Below the pieces are notes generated by a model. It did no database searches and was not told the DNA's origin. It worked only from the letters and a program-made list of their open reading frames with translations. A program made the translations under genes and the position numbers. This document shows positions 1-10,494 of a stretch of 64,000 nt of DNA, piece after piece; position 1 is the stretch's first letter, and every line of letters begins with the position of its first letter. The stretch comes from Rhynchopus euleeides (taxonomy: Eukaryota; Euglenozoa; Diplonemea; Diplonemida; Diplonemidae): assembly GCA_963210315.1 (NCBI GenBank), contig OY723314.1, positions 1,674,001 to 1,738,000 of the forward strand. The letters run 5' to 3'.

Positions 1-112
1 CCAAGGTACGTGGTCACATCCATAGGGCAAACAAAGTTTATTGGCACGATGCGTCTTTCAGCAGAATTGGGATTCACGTGCCTCAACACACCCACAACAA
101 CACCAACACACC

Positions 113-154
113 ACACAGGCACAAGGCTGCACACAGCTCCCGACCCGCAGCACG
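113..154 (+). promoter_or_regulatory. Conserved leader with AG acceptor, hydrolase copy 1
   Basis: A CA-rich tract ends in CACACAG, followed by GCACAAGGCTGCACACAGCT and a short run to the ATG. The same roughly 38-nt leader precedes all six hydrolase genes: ATGs at 155, 10495, 13559, 17952, 21393 and 23771. The invariant AG is a plausible 3' splice acceptor, cis or trans, placing the 5' end of the mature mRNA about 37 nt before the ATG. This is inferred from conservation only. Confidence 0.45.
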
Positions 155-1102
155 ATGGCGCGTGTGACGGAGGAGATGCGGCTGGTGTCGGGCGGGTTCC
201 GCATGGCCTACAAGCACTGGCGGCCTGCTGGCGGTGCGGCAGCGACGCAGCGGATGCTGTGCTACCCCGGGTGGCTGGACAACGCAGGGTCGTTCGACAA
301 CATCGCACCGCTGCTGGTGCAGCAGGGGTGGGAGCTGGTGTGCCCCGACCCCCCCGGGTGCGGCTACTCCCAGCACCACCCCCCTTACGGCACCTACAAT
401 GACTTCGAGGAGGTGCCGCTGGCGCTGGGCCTCGTCGAAGAGCTCGGGTGGACCACAGGGCCGCAGTTCACGGCGTGTGGCCACTCCCGTGGCGCTGCTG
501 TGATGATCATGTTCACCGCCAGCTTCCCAGAGTACGTCAAGTCTCTCATTATCCTTGACAACAGCCTCCTGGCACCCCCGTCCAGCCTCTTCGACAAAGG
601 GGCTATTGCGAACCTGCAGGGTGCTGTCGTGTTCGACAAGAAGAACACGAAGCGCGCCGACCGTGTCTTCAACACCTTCGACGAGGCGGTTGCGCTGAGC
701 GCAGAGAACAGGATGTTCAGGAAAAGCTACGACACGTCGGCTAACATCACACGCCGCCACGTGAAGCAGCAGGGCGACGGGAAGTGGGTCTACACACATG
801 ACACGCGGCAGTATGGGCAGCGCCAGAAGTTCTTCCCCTCCCCTGACATGCTGGAGCAGTTCACCAGCCACCTGCAGTGCCCCGTGCTGCAGGTGCTTGC
901 GGAAGAGGGCATGCCCTGGCCAAAGGTGCACCTGCAGCTGGCAGAGAAGCGGCGTTCCGTCATTAGCAACTTAGTGGAGGTGACGGTTGCTGGCGGGCAC
1001 CATGTCCACAGCGACAACGCGTCTGGCACGTTTGCAGCGATGAAGGAGTTCCTCAAGCAGAGCGCTGCAATGGACACGCAGTGCCGCAAGGCAAAGCTTT
1101 AG
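155..1102 (+). CDS. SERHL-like alpha/beta hydrolase, tandem copy 1
   Basis: 315-residue alpha/beta-hydrolase-fold protein without signal peptide or membrane span, so probably cytosolic. The start at 155 is the ATG common to all six paralogues (MARVTEEMRL); the frame stays open upstream, but that DNA is the shared non-coding leader. An N-terminal strand and oxyanion-hole region (LCYPGWLDN, about residues 35-43) is followed by CPDPPGCGYSQ (63-73), the nucleophile elbow GHSRG with Ser111, and GGHHVHSD (280-287), which supplies the catalytic His. The order and spacing resemble serine hydrolase-like (SERHL) proteins. The usual His-Gly of the oxyanion loop is Pro-Gly here, as in every copy. Residues 112-175, the lid region, differ strongly between paralogues, suggesting different substrates. 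The acid is not certain; LDN near 137 is one candidate. Substrate is unknown. The gene ends with TAG. Confidence 0.85.
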   Translation: MARVTEEMRLVSGGFRMAYKHWRPAGGAAATQRMLCYPGWLDNAGSFDNIAPLLVQQGWELVCPDPPGCGYSQHHPPYGTYNDFEEVPLALGLVEELGWTTGPQFTACGHSRGAAVMIMFTASFPEYVKSLIILDNSLLAPPSSLFDKGAIANLQGAVVFDKKNTKRADRVFNTFDEAVALSAENRMFRKSYDTSANITRRHVKQQGDGKWVYTHDTRQYGQRQKFFPSPDMLEQFTSHLQCPVLQVLAEEGMPWPKVHLQLAEKRRSVISNLVEVTVAGGHHVHSDNASGTFAAMKEFLKQSAAMDTQCRKAKL

Positions 1103-2483
1103 AAGAGAGGCGATTCCAGCACAAAAGGGCACGGCAAAATTGCGACAGCCAAAAAGGATTGCCGGGTTTCTTTTGTTTTGTCTGTGTAACCTTCTGGTCA
1201 CCTGCACGTTGGGGCGCGGAGTGTAGGTGAACAAAACATCACTCCCTCCACTGCAACCTTTTTTCCGATCTGAACGCTTTCCGTGAGCACGGTGCGTCAC
1301 AAAACAAACCCCCCCTGCAGGAGGTCTCTTCTCTGTGGCACTGTGTCCTTCAAACCGTGCCGCTTTGCAACCAATGGGTTTGTCACTTTGTGATGCATGC
1401 ACAGGCACCCACACACACGTTACCTTTTTATTTTGGTGTAGGTCGCACCGAGCGACCTCTGGTGCTGCCTCCACTGCCTACATGCAGCTCTCACGTTTTA
1501 TCCATTTCTTATTTCCCGCTCCCCCGCCCGCCCCGACGTTACATCGGAGGCCCCACTCGGGTTCGAGTGCGACCTGCAAGCTAACGAGTGAAGGGAGATA
1601 CTCCTTTTGCTTCCTGCTACTTCGACTTCAGTACCCTCCCGTCCCCCACACCCTCTCTGTTCCAAAACCCACAGCACCAGCCGATAGCGGCGGCTGCTAT
1701 CCACCCCCGGTGGTGGGACTCTGGCATGTGTTTGGCTGACCTCACGACACCCCCCATACGCACCGACGGTGCTCAAACGAGTTTGTGGAGGGGAGGCGGA
1801 AGGGTGGGCAGGGCGGTATCCCTGAGGGCCAGGCGTGTTGCTTTCCGCACGCTTTGTGTGGGTCTCTTTCCCTGCCTGGGTGGAGCAGGCGATGTCTGAG
1901 GTGACCTGCGGGTGTCTGTCTTGTGTGTGTAGTGGAGGGGGGTAGCCGTCAGAGCTCTGTCTCGGTGCCACCGACACTACGACATAAGTCTAACGCGTGT
2001 GTGTACAGACAGTGGTGATCATGCTCTGTGTGACTTACACTGCTTCACGTGTGTGTGAGATAGTCGGAAGCCGCATCAGAGGCTCCTCGGTGCCCCTCTA
2101 CAAACCGAAGCAGAGTTAACGTGGCTGTGGTTCCAGCGGAGATCGCACCCCCCTCCCCCGGGGGTCTTCGGTTTGTATTCCTGTTGCCGTAAACGCAGAT
2201 ATTGTGGAACGCAAATATTCAGCCATCCGGCTCAGTACTGTTGGCTATTGAGGGGTCGAGGATGCCGAAAGCGTTTTCTCAAATATTCTTGAGTCTCTGT
2301 TTGTGTCGGAGGATAGAAAAGGGGAAAAAGGGGGTGAGGTAACAATCTGAGGTCTCAGAGAGAGTGGTTGCTTTTCGGTAGTTGTGTCATGATGGGCTGG
2401 TCCTTTGTCTTCATGGGCAGGAGCACACCAGCGTGGCATCACACCCACCACGGTCTTGTAGCAGGGCAGTCAAATACACAGGG
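1103..2483. other. Intergenic, no gene seen; dispersed repeats
   Basis: I see no credible gene. The stretch holds an inverted copy of a dispersed repeat (about 1183-1300), an inverted copy of the GCATCAGAG..TCGGTG motif (1441-1468) and a direct, weaker copy (2072-2100). The DNA from about 2380 is the leader of the following EGF-repeat gene and resembles the sequence before copy B (26060-26150), including GTGGCATCACACCCAC. Confidence 0.5.
1183..1300 (-). repeat. Dispersed repeat family R1, inverted copy
   Basis: The reverse complement contains CACGGAAAGCGTTCAGATCG, then a T/A-run, GGTTGCAGTGG and CCAACGTGCAGGTGACCAGA. The same order of blocks occurs on the plus strand at about 19850-19950 and 22770-22890, and the GTGAGCACGGTGCGT end recurs near 25450. 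Its length of about 120-150 bp, lack of an ORF and occurrence in both orientations suggest a SINE-like or MITE-like element. Confidence 0.5.
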
Positions 2484-5400
2484 ATGAGGTGGGTATGGCT
2501 GCTGCTTCTTGCATCAGCCTCCCACTGCCAAGATGAGTGCAAGGATTCCTGCCCGACGTGCGAGCAGGATGTGTGCACGAGCGCAGGGCAGACCTGTTCA
2601 GACCCTGACACTTCTGCATCTTCTACAAGCGACTGGGTGTGCACATGTGCACCGCCTTCGACGGGATCTGCTGTTGCCCGTGTTGCGTCGTGCGTATTAG
2701 ACGAATGCACTGCCGCGTGCCCCACATGTGCAATGTCCATTTGTTCGCAAGGCGGGCAGTCGTGTGTCGATCCTGTGACCACACCCTCAAGCCTGGGCGA
2801 CTGGTCGTGTGTGTGTCCATCTCCTTCGACTGCAACAAGCGTGGGCAGCCTTGCGGACTGCAGTTTTGATGAGTGCACTGTCCATGCTTCCACCTGCACA
2901 AGTGCTCGTCAGAGCTGCAAGGACCCCGACCTGCTGAATACGGGAGACTGGACGTGCGTGTGCACCCCTCCCAGCACAGGGTCTTCTTCGACGGGCAGTC
3001 CTGCCGTGTGTCAGTTGGACGAGTGCTCGGGTGCGTGTGCGACGTGTGCGAACGCGACGTGCAGCAGTGAATCGCAGACCTGCACAGACCCTGACACTTC
3101 TCCATCTTCTACAAGCGACTGGGTGTGCACATGTCCTCCGCCTTCGACGGGATCTGCTGTTTTCAATGTTGCGGCGTGTATATTAGACGAGTGCACTGCC
3201 GCGTGCCCCACATGTGCAATGTCCGTTTGCTCGCAAGGCGGGCAGTCGTGTGTCGATCCTGTGACCACATTCTCAAGCACGGGCGTCTGGTCGTGTGTGT
3301 GTCCATCTCCTTCGACTGCAACAAGCGTGGGCACCCTTGCGGACTGCAGTTTTGATGAGTGCACTGTCCATGCTTCCACCTGCACAAGTGCTCGTCAGAG
3401 CTGCAAGGACCCCGACCTGCTGAGCACGGGAGACTGGACGTGCGTGTGCACCCCTCCCAGCACAGGATCTTCTTCGACGGGCAGTCCTGCCGTGTGTCAG
3501 TTGGACGAGTGCTTGGGTGCGTGTGCGACGTGTACGTACACGACGTGCAGCAGTGGATCGCAGACCTGCACAGACCCTGACACTTCTGCATCTTCTCTGA
3601 GCGACTGGGTGTGCACATGTCCTCCGCCTTCGACGGGATCTGCTGTTTTCAATGTTGCGGCATGTATATTAGACGGGTGCACTGCCGCGTGCCCCACATG
3701 TGCAATGTCCGTTTGCTCGCAAGGCGGGCAGTCGTGTGTCGATCCTGTGACCACACCCTCAAGCACGGGCGGCTGGTCGTGTGTGTGTCCATCTCCTTCG
3801 ACTGCAACAAGCGTGGGCACCCTTGCGGACTGCAGTTTTGACGAGTGCACCAGCCATGGTTCCACCTGTACAAGTGCTCGTCAGAACTGCAACGACCCCG
3901 ACCTGCTGAACACGGGAGACTGGACTTGTGTGTGCACCCCTCCCAGCACAGGATCTTCTTCAACGGGCAGTCCTGCCGTGTGTTAGTTGGACGAGTGCTC
4001 GGGTGTGTGTGCGACGTGTGCGAGCACAACGTGCAGCGGCAGCGGGCAGACCTGCTCAGACCCTGACACTTCCCCACCTTCACTGAGCGACTGGGTGTGC
4101 ACATGTCCTCCACCTTTGACGGGATCTGCCGTTGTCCGTGCTGCTGAGTGCGCATTAGACGAGTGCACTGCCGCGTGCCCCACATGTGCAATGTCCGTTT
4201 GCTCGCAAGGCGGGCAGTCGTGTGTCGATCCTGTGACCACATTCTCAAGCACGGGCGACTGGTCGTGTGTGTGTCCATCTCCTTCGACTGCAACAAGCGT
4301 GGGCACCCTTGCGGACTGCAGTTTTTACGAGTGCACTGTACATGCTTCCACCTGCACAAGTGCTCGTCAGAACTGCAAGGACCCCGACCTGCTGAATACG
4401 GGAGACTGGACTTGTGTGTGCACCCCTCCCAGCACAGGATCTTCTTCAACGGGCAGTACTGCGGTGTGTCAGTTGGACGAGTGCTCGGGTGTGTGTGCGA
4501 CGTGTGCGAGCACAACGTGCAGCGGCAGCGGTCAGACCTGCTCAGACCCTGACACTTCCCCACCTTCACTGAGCGACTGGGTGTGCACATGTCTTTCACC
4601 TTCTACGGGATCTGCCGTTGCCCGTGCTGCGGCGTGCATATTGGACGAGTGCACTGCCGCGTGCCCCACATGTGCAATGTCCCTTTGTTCGCAAGGCGGG
4701 CAGTCGTGTGCTGATGCCGTGACCACACCCTCAAGCACGGGCGACTGGTCGTGTGTGTGTCCATCTCCTTCGACTGCAACAAGCGTGGGCACCCTTGCCG
4801 TCTGCAGCGTTGGCGAGTGCACTGTCCATGCTTCCACCTGCACAGGTGCTCGTCAGAGCTGCAAGGACCCCGACCTGCTGAATACGGGAGACTGGACGTG
4901 CGTGTGCACCCCTCCCAGCACAGGATCTTCTTCGACGGGCAGTCCTGCCGTGTGTCAGTTGGACGAGTGCTTGGGTGCGTGTGCGACGTGTGCGTACACG
5001 ACGTGCAGCAGGGGATCGCAGACCTGCACAGACCCTGACACTTCTGCATCTTCTCTGAGCGACTGGGTGTGCACATGTCCTCCGCCTTCGACGGGATCTG
5101 CTGTTGCCGGTCCTGCTGCGTGCGCATTAGACGAGTGCACTGCCGCGTGCCCCACATGTGCAATGTCCGTTTGCTCGCAAGGCGGGCAGTCGTGTGTCGA
5201 TCCTGTGACCACACCCTCAAGCACGGGCGACTGGTCGTGTGTGTGTCCATCTCCTTCGACTGCAACAAGCGTGGGCACCCTTGCGGACTGCAGTTTTGAC
5301 GAGTGCACTGTCCATGCTTCCACCTGCACAAGTGCTCGTCAGAGCTGCAAGGACCCCGACCTGCTGAATACGGGAGACTGGACTTGTGTGTGCACCCCTC

Positions 5401-8028
5401 CGAGCACAGGATCTTCTTCGACGGGCAGTCCTGCCGTGTGTCAGTTGGACGAGTGCTCGGGTGTGTGTGCGACGTGTGCGAGCACGACGTGCATCGCTGC
5501 AGAGCAGACCTGTTCAGACCCTGACACTTCCCCGTCTTCTCTGAGCGACTGGGTGTGCACATGTCATCCACCTTTGACGGGATCTGCCGTTGTCCGTGCT
5601 GCTGCGTGCGCATTTGACGAGTGCACTGCCGCGTGCCCCACATGTGCAATGTCCCTTTGTTCGCAAGGCGGGCAGTCGTGTGTCGATCCTGTGACCACAC
5701 CCTCAAGCACGGGCGTCTGGTCGTGTGTGTGTCCATCTCCTTCGACTGCAACAAGCGTGGGCACCCTTGCGGACTGCAGTTTTGACGAGTGCACTGTCCA
5801 TGCTTCCACCTGCACAAGTGCTCGTCAGAGCTGCAAGGACCCCGACCTGCTGAATACGGGAGACTGGACTTGCGTGTGCACCCCTCCCAGCACAGGATCT
5901 TCTTCGACGGGCAGTCCTGCCGTGTGTCAGTTGGACGAGTGCTCGGTTGTGTGTGCGACGTGTGCGAGCACGACGTGCATCGCTGCAGAGCAGACCTGTT
6001 CAGACCCTGACACTTCCCCGTCTTCTCTGAGCGACTGGGTGTGCACATGTCCTCCACCTTTGACGGGATCTGCCGTTGTCCGTGCTGCTGAGTGCGCATT
6101 TGACGAGTGCACTGCCGCGTGCCCCACATGTGCAATGTCCGTTTGCTCGCAAGGCGGGCAGTCGTGTGTCGATCCTGTGACCACACCCTCAAGCACGGGC
6201 GACTGGTCGTGTGTGTGTCCATCTCCTTCGACTGCAACAAGCGTGGGCAGCCTTGCGGACTGCAGTTTTGACGAGTGCACTGTGCATGCCGCCACCTGTA
6301 CGGGTGCTGGCCAGAGCTGCAAGGACCCCGACCTGCTGAACACGGGAGACTGGACGTGCGTGTGCACCTCCCAGCACAGGATCTTCTTCGACGGGCAGTC
6401 CTGCCGTGTGTCAGTTGGACGAGTGCTCGGGTGTGTGTGCGACGTGTGCGAACACGACGTGCAGCGCTGCAGGGCAGACCTGCACAGACCGTGGGCTGGG
6501 CGTGTCTTCGCTGCAGGACTGGGCGTGCCGGTGTGCGGCACCCCTGCAGCACATCGAGGCGGTGCTGCAGGCCGCACAGTGCGCGCCCCCCAGCAGTGCG
6601 CCGACGGGTGCCCCAGCCTCGCCCGCCCCTGCCACCGACGGACCTGCTGTGACCGGCGCACCCCTTTCTGTGGCAGTTGAGAATGTGACTGTGCTTGCAG
6701 AGCCCACAGCCGTGACGACACGGCGTGCCGTCGTTGCAGGGGCGGTGGTGGGTGTGAGCTTCGCTGTGGGTGTGGGGTCTTCGTCGACAGGCGCCGTCGT
6801 GGGTGTGGTGTCTGCTGTGAACCAGGCGCGGTTCTGCGACGAGGGTGACGATGCACCCCCCGTCAACCCTGTGGTGAACCCGCTGACGCAACGTGTCGGG
6901 GCCGGGGCGTACGCCGCACATGCCGGTGCTGTGGTGTTCGTGGCTGCCACCGTGTGCGTGCTGTGCGGGGTGGTGGCAGGCGTGCTGCTGGTGCTGCGCT
7001 GCTACTTCGGGCGCCACATGTCACGCCCGCCCACATCTGTGGAGCGCCACCGCATGATGGGGCGTGCACGCGTGGGGTGGCTGGTGGTGCCGTTCGCCTT
7101 CCTGTACGCGGGTCTGCCGCCCTCCGTGTTTGGGCTGCTGCTGTACGGCGGCGTGTGGCGCTGGGTGGGGGCGTGCGGTCTGGTGCTGCTGGTGGTGGCA
7201 TGGGCGGGTGTGTGGGGCGTGGTGCGCGAGGCGGAGCGGCGCTGCTGCTGCATGCCGGAGCCGGGTGTGCACACGCTGTGGGTGCGCACCTTCAGCGGGA
7301 CGCAGTCGTGGGGGCCGCGCGGTGTGTCTGCACACGAGAAGGCGGAGAACCACGCGTGGCAGGGTGTGTGGTTCGCCGTGTTCGACGCCTACACGTGGGA
7401 CAGCCGCTACTTCCTGCTGTGGGAGCTGGCAGCGGCCGTGCTGCTCGGGGCGCTGCAGGCGATGGAGGCGAAGGGGCAGGCGGCGTGTGTGGCGCGTGCG
7501 GCATGTGTGGGCGTGGTGGTGCTGCTGCTGGTGCTGGCGGTGGTGGTCACCCGCCCCTTCCTGACGCTGTTCGAGAACGCGTCCAACGCAGTGCTGCTGC
7601 TGCTGGAGGTGGTTGTGATGGCGCTCTCCATCGTGCACGATCTCACAGACGATGAGGCGCTGACAGACGCTGCGGATGTGATTTCCGAGTTCGTGACGTG
7701 GGGGCTGATGCTGCAGTTCGCCGCGTGCACGTCGATGTTCGTCCGCGACAGGTACGCGGACTGGCAGGAGGAGACGGGGCATTCAGGCGTGCTGCGCTTT
7801 GCGGCATACTGGCTGTGCTTCGTCGGTGTGCTGGACGGGCTTGTCGACCGCACCGACACCGCCTGCACGGCGAAGGAGGAGGGGGAGCTGGTGCCCCTGG
7901 GCGTCAGCATGAGCACGGACAGTGCACCAGATGCATGTGAGATGAGCGTGCCGCTGCTGGACTCCGCCACCACAGCGTGTGTGCCGAACTTCCGACCCCG
8001 CACCCCTGTCAGGAGCTTTGACCTCTGA
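2484..8028 (+). pseudogene. EGF-repeat multi-span membrane protein, copy A (broken)
   Basis: This is the first of five members of a surface-protein family. The ATG at 2484 starts a signal peptide (MRWVWLLLLASASHCQ). The ectodomain consists of eight-Cys EGF-like modules of about 54 residues, each opening with DEC and carrying GQxCxDPxT and DWxCxC. They are arranged as eight higher-order triplets of 486 bp. The C-terminal region (from about 6720) has 8-9 hydrophobic spans. Two lesions are visible. CAG, present at this position in sister repeats, is TAG at 3984-3986. A 2-base loss at about 6366 (CACCTCCC instead of CACCCCTCCC) shifts the frame before the last module. TAG ends several intact neighbours, so it is a stop here. 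The 5' part could still give a secreted 500-residue fragment. The membrane region after 6406 is open and well preserved, so the damage looks recent. Confidence 0.8.
2532..6417 (+). repeat. Eight 486-bp tandem repeats inside copy A
   Basis: Landmarks such as GAGTGCACTGTCCATGC recur at 486-bp intervals (about 2870, 3356, 3842, 4328, 4814, 5300, 5786, 6272). Each unit encodes 162 residues in three eight-Cys modules: DECSG.., DECTAACPTCAMS.. and DECTVHASTC... Units are very similar at the DNA level, even in silent positions, indicating homogenisation by unequal exchange or conversion. Confidence 0.85.
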
Positions 8029-8040
8029 TCTGATTCAGAT
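8028..8040 (+). promoter_or_regulatory. Inverted repeat at the stop codon, EGF family
   Basis: ATCTGA-T-TCAGAT forms a perfect 6-bp inverted repeat starting at the last base of the stop codon. It is identical after all five family members (31116, 35281, 39446, 43614). It may be a 3' UTR element, or simply conserved through recent duplication. Confidence 0.35.
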
Positions 8041-8466
8041 TCAACATCTGTGTCGTCCCTTTGGGATCAGTCCATTTCGCATACCATCACTCAAGTAATG
8101 TTGGTGGGGTAATACCCACCAACTTCTTCCGCAAATCTCCAGCCAAGTACAACGCGCCCTGGGGTAATAACCCACCAACCGTTGAACGTTTTTGAGAGCC
8201 CCAAATCCACCAAATTAGGACCCCACCAACATAACTCGAGTGACGGTAGTTTGTGCGTAGTAAGTATGTTGCAACTGACACACATGACAGGTCCTGACCA
8301 GCCAAGGGTGTTTGGGGAAATACACCACCGCGAAGACAGATCCACGACACGAATGAATATGTTTCTGATGTTTTCTTCCTTTGTGCTCCGCCACTGACAC
8401 CCCCATTTTCTGTACTTCAGGCAAAGTTCTTCACACACCGACACAATCCGCGTGTCAGGTGTATTT

Positions 8467-9129
8467 TTAATCCCCGGTCTTCCCAGCCAAAAACCCCCGA
8501 TTCATCCCCGCTTTTTTCCAGCTAAAAATGCTACCCAATGTCCCTCCTCCCCAGTGTGGGGTCCTTGGTCTTGTACCAAATAGGTTCCTTCCACGATTCC
8601 ACCCGCTCGCGCCATACTCGGTGCTGGAGGAAAACCCCAAAAAACGGCTTTCGGGACCGTTATTCCGACGAACCCCCTGATATGCCACAGCTGAAACAGC
8701 CCAAGGACTTGCTGCGGTTACTAGACGGGCAGACACACGCTACACGGGGGGGTCTGGGGGGCGGAGCCCCCCAGCCGCCGGAGGCCACGGTAGTGAACAT
8801 CTGTTCAGTGTGGGCGTACAGATTCTGTGTGAGTTGGCTGCGTCCTCCTGAGGCAACTGGAGCTGTTGGATTCCCTGACCTGATGGGTACGAGATATCCG
8901 CCACAGGGGGGTCTGGGGGGCGGAGCCCCCCAGCCGCCGGAGGCCACGGTAGTGAACGTCTGGGCTCTTGGCTGGAAAAAACCCGGTTTTAGCTGGAAAA
9001 AAAACCGGGATTTTGGCTGGAAAAAAACCGGTTTTTTGTTGGAAAAACCTGTTTTTGGCTGGAAAAAAACCGGAAAAAGGGCGGATGCCAAAAAGACTCA
9101 TCCTCATCCCCCACTAGAAATACACCTGC
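8467..9129. repeat. Repeat with GGCTGGAAAAA ends, copy 1
   Basis: It begins TTAATCCCCGGTCTTCCCAG and ends after GGCTGGAAAAAAACCGG and GGGCGGATGCC. A second copy lies at 19995-20408 with high similarity over the whole length. CCCGGTCTTCCCAGCCAAAA near the left edge is roughly complementary to the TTTTGGCTGG-A-run-CCGG at the right edge, as in foldback or MITE-type elements. This copy carries two hairpin cassettes (8754-8774 and 8913-8933) and extra GGCTGGAAAAA units at 8970-9072. No ORF of its own is credible. Confidence 0.6.
8754..8774. repeat. GC hairpin cassette (CTGGGGGGC-GGA-GCCCCCCAG)
   Basis: A perfect 9-bp stem with a 3-nt loop, followed by CCGCCGGAGGCCACGGTAGT. The same cassette occurs at 8913-8933 and 20282-20302, reversed at 15760-15780, and in degraded reversed form at 46519-46539. 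It is a mobile or recombinogenic short palindrome. Confidence 0.65.
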
Positions 9130-9948
9130 CGCGTGTGCTGGAAAAAAAAAAGGTGGAAGCGTGCAATGCAACAACTGTCGGAGATGATCGAGCGGAATGG
9201 GTGTATTTTCTGCGGATTTTGTCCCCACATTGTGCGGAGTGCATGCGTACCGCCATTTGCGACCGAAAAGTCCAAACTGTGTAGTTCATGCATACTTTGT
9301 TGGAGCTCGAGCGCGCACTTTTTCGTATTTCGTGCGTATCCTGTGCGAATTGTTTTCGACAACACCGTCTCTTGAAACCGTACCGCCGTATTACGGTAGT
9401 TATTTGTTAGGTCACAATGTGCAACCAGAGTGTACTTACGTGCACCTGTCTCTGCAGGTATGCTGAGTGGTGAGGGGCATGCCTGTTGTCCCTTCTGTTT
9501 CCATCATCTTGGATTCAGAACGAACACGCGAACGAAACAGAAACTAGAGACAGAACGCCCCCACCCTTGGTATTCGGTTCTGTAGTGTAGTGACGCAAAA
9601 ACAACAAAAACAAACAAAATAAACAACCCCCCCCAATGTTGTGACAAGCAAAGCTTGTAAGTTCTGCAGGAATTTACACATTCTTAAGCCTTGAATCTGA
9701 AGGCTTGATACCAAGACAAAAGTGGGAGGAAATGTCGCTAGCTTGAAGCTAACGGTAGCCACGTTGTTACTTGCACCTCCGTTGTCGAGGAACTGCAAAC
9801 GATACGCCCCCCATTCAGTGACTTCTTACGGATCCTCTTCCCCCGATCCGCCCCGCCACTCCAACAACCTTCTGGTGTGTAGGTGTATCCAGCGTCATTC
9901 CAGCGTCTGAAGTGTCGTGTCCGTCTGTCAACCCCCATATCCTGCAGA
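9130..9948. other. Intergenic, no gene seen
   Basis: I see nothing coding. A stretch at about 9755-9850 (ACGGTAGCCACGTTGTTACT and on) resembles 31318-31420, downstream of EGF copy B, in order and spacing of short blocks. This suggests a diverged shared repeat or an old copy of the same 3' flank. Confidence 0.35.
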
Positions 9949-10072
9949 CTGTCTCAGGGGGATCGCTGCGGCACGAGCTGCCGCGGTCACAAGTAGCGTG
10001 TTTCACCTGCGCAACACCGGTGTGTGCTGGGGTCAAGCTTCTCGAGACATCTCGAGTTTCCGTCAGGCAGCA
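9949..10072 (+). promoter_or_regulatory. Conserved upstream module of hydrolase copy 2
   Basis: A block running from CTGTCTCAGGGG to GTCAGGCAGCA, shared almost base for base with 13301-13425, 17691-17813 and 21011-21134, each a few hundred bases before a hydrolase start. It holds the hairpin GCGGCA-(5 nt)-TGCCGC and CTCGAGACATCTCGAG (10041-10056), which differs from a perfect palindrome only at its centre. It could be a promoter or enhancer, a transcribed 5' UTR exon, or a small RNA. Confidence 0.55.
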
Positions 10073-10494
10073 TCCCCTCCTCCTCCTCCCTCAGACCCCA
10101 CGCCCCCCCACTGCCGTGAGGACTTTGTTGTGAGGTTTTCTGCTCCCATTGCCAATCTACACCGAGACTCGCTTGTTGTGTTCGGGATTCCTCTTCTGGG
10201 TGCCACTACATCACAAGGTGGGGGGGTGATCGGCACGCAAGCTGCCTCGAGTGGCACAACAGATTTGTGGCCATTCAGTAAACTTGTTCACTGAATGTAA
10301 GCATCTTCGGTGCGACTAGGGAGTCAAGGGAGGACTAGAGAAGACGACTTCCCTGTGTGCTTGTTTTTCTACCACTTGCAACAACAGTTTTCTTGCAAGG
10401 TTGGAAGGGGGGCCTGCACTTCCCACCACACTACAACAACACAACACACAACACACAGGCACAAGGCTGCACACAGCTCCCGACCCGCAGCACG

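Noticed and set aside
1545..1575. tRNA B-box-like GGGTTCGAGTGCGACC
   Set aside because: No A box at proper spacing and no acceptor stem; the neighbourhood belongs to a dispersed repeat.
3984..3986. TAG as a sense codon (genetic code change)
   Set aside because: TAG ends hydrolase copies 1, 4, 5 and 6 and the Oxa1-like gene, so it is a stop here.
4603..7017. Long minus-strand open frame (804 codons) across EGF copy A
   Set aside because: It is a shadow of the 486-bp coding repeats: periodic, Arg/Thr/Ser/Cys-rich, with no own domain. The plus strand carries the signal peptide, Cys modules and membrane spans.
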